A stretch of 5,762 bases of DNA from Chloroflexota bacterium (lineage in GTDB: Bacteria; Chloroflexota; Dehalococcoidia; DSTF01; JACRBR01), in the NCBI GenBank assembly GCA_025355835.1, contig JANXYW010000210.1, positions 1 through 5,762 on the forward strand, given 5' to 3'. A model generated the notes under the pieces. The model was not told the DNA's origin. It saw only the letters and a list, made by a program, of their open reading frames with translations, and did no database searches. This document shows positions 5,220-5,762 of the stretch, piece by piece. A program made the translations under genes and the position numbers. Every line of letters starts with the position of its first letter. Position 1 is the stretch's first letter.

Positions 5220-5762
5220 TCAACGAACGCGGCGACGGCGGTCGCGCCAGACGAATCCGCCAGCCGCAACAAGTCCGGCGAGCAAGACCGCGAGCCCGCG
5301 AAGCAAGTTCCGCGCACCGTGCGACGTTGCCGCACCAGCCGCCAGATCGGCTGCTTCGGCGATGCCGCCGACGGCCGGGGAGCTTGCGCAATCGCTGGCC
5401 GAGCCAGATCCGACGAGTACGTTGGCAATCCCTAGTCCAACCGTGTTCGCCTGCATCTCCGCCGCTGCGATTGGAGCATTCGTCGTATAGGTGTTCAAGG
5501 TTGCGAACGCGGCATCGGAGCTGGGAACCGTGACGAGATGTACGCTCACGCAGCCGTTGCCGGACGCCGTGACCGTGAGCGTGGCCAGCAGCCCGGCCGT
5601 TGTCGTCGACTGTCCGTTCAGTGCGGTGCACGCGAATACGTAGTCGCCGGCCGCCGGGACAGAGCCGCGGCAGAAGACACTGCTTGGATCATTGCCGACC
5701 ACGATCGTTGAACCCGCCGAGTCGCCGGACATCGCGGCCAGTGTGACGCCCGCGCTCGCGAC
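5220..5762 (-). CDS. Secreted surface protein, cohesin-like domain fragment with C-terminal membrane anchor (5' end outside the window)
   Basis: The minus-strand frame is open to the window edge, giving 180 C-terminal residues; the ATG at 5732 is internal (GVTLAAMSGDSAGS). The first ~80 residues (SVFCRGSVPAAGDYVFACTALNGQ..TTTAGLLATLTVTASGNGCVSVHLVTV) resemble the latter half of cohesin/CBM-like beta-sandwich domains found in Chloroflexota surface proteins, where an 'xFCxxxx...GxxxFACTxx' segment precedes 'G.LATLTF'. Cys31 and Cys45 of the fragment may pair. A Thr/Asn/Ala-rich stretch follows (ATLNTYTTNAPIAA), then a hydrophobic anchor at about 154-172 (LRGLAVLLAGLVAAGGFVW) and a basic tail, RDRRRRVR, which should stay in the cytoplasm. 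There is no LPxTG motif. The role is probably cell-surface display or adhesion, but no ligand can be named. The next gene on the strand is the small anchored protein. Confidence 0.75.
   Translation of the reverse strand, partial: VASAGVTLAAMSGDSAGSTIVVGNDPSSVFCRGSVPAAGDYVFACTALNGQSTTTAGLLATLTVTASGNGCVSVHLVTVPSSDAAFATLNTYTTNAPIAAAEMQANTVGLGIANVLVGSGSASDCASSPAVGGIAEAADLAAGAATSHGARNLLRGLAVLLAGLVAAGGFVWRDRRRRVR

Overview
The window is high-GC bacterial chromosomal DNA with six protein-coding genes, two of them cut by the window ends. Reading in order: the 3' part of a cytochrome P450 gene (+), a small REP-associated tyrosine transposase (RAYT, +) with three copies of a GC-rich hairpin repeat in, before and after it, a large radical SAM protein (-), a DoxX-family membrane protein (+), a small membrane-anchored protein (-), and the 3' end of a surface protein with a cohesin-like domain and a C-terminal membrane anchor (-). 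No tRNA, rRNA or CRISPR was recognised.

The likely host is a Chloroflexota bacterium, perhaps near Dehalococcoidia. This rests on the high GC, the cohesin-like surface protein with a plain TM-plus-arginine anchor, the type of REP repeat, and the three-by-nine-base 'CACGGAGG' dispersed repeat, all of which I associate with that phylum from memory. It is an inference, not a proof; no marker gene is present.

Region by region. Bases 2-1159 encode a soluble class I-type bacterial P450 with all signature motifs and no redox partner in view. Bases 1165-1852 form a mobile-element-like unit: a RAYT gene flanked by two inverted REP hairpins with identical 27-base cores. A third copy, with one base changed, lies inside the gene and is translated in frame. 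The radical SAM gene (1917-3833) runs toward this unit and shares no operon with it. The 181-base divergent spacer 3834-4014 between the radical SAM and doxX genes holds a heptamer tandem repeat and the nine-base-period repeat. doxX and the following minus-strand small gene converge on a 120-base spacer with a small hairpin. The last two minus-strand genes, cohesin-like then small anchored protein, are tandem with a 98-base gap and both look extracytoplasmic.

The genes do not form one obvious pathway. The most interesting structure is the RAYT/REP unit, especially the in-frame REP within the transposase reading frame and the REP hairpin placed just before the transposase ribosome binding site.
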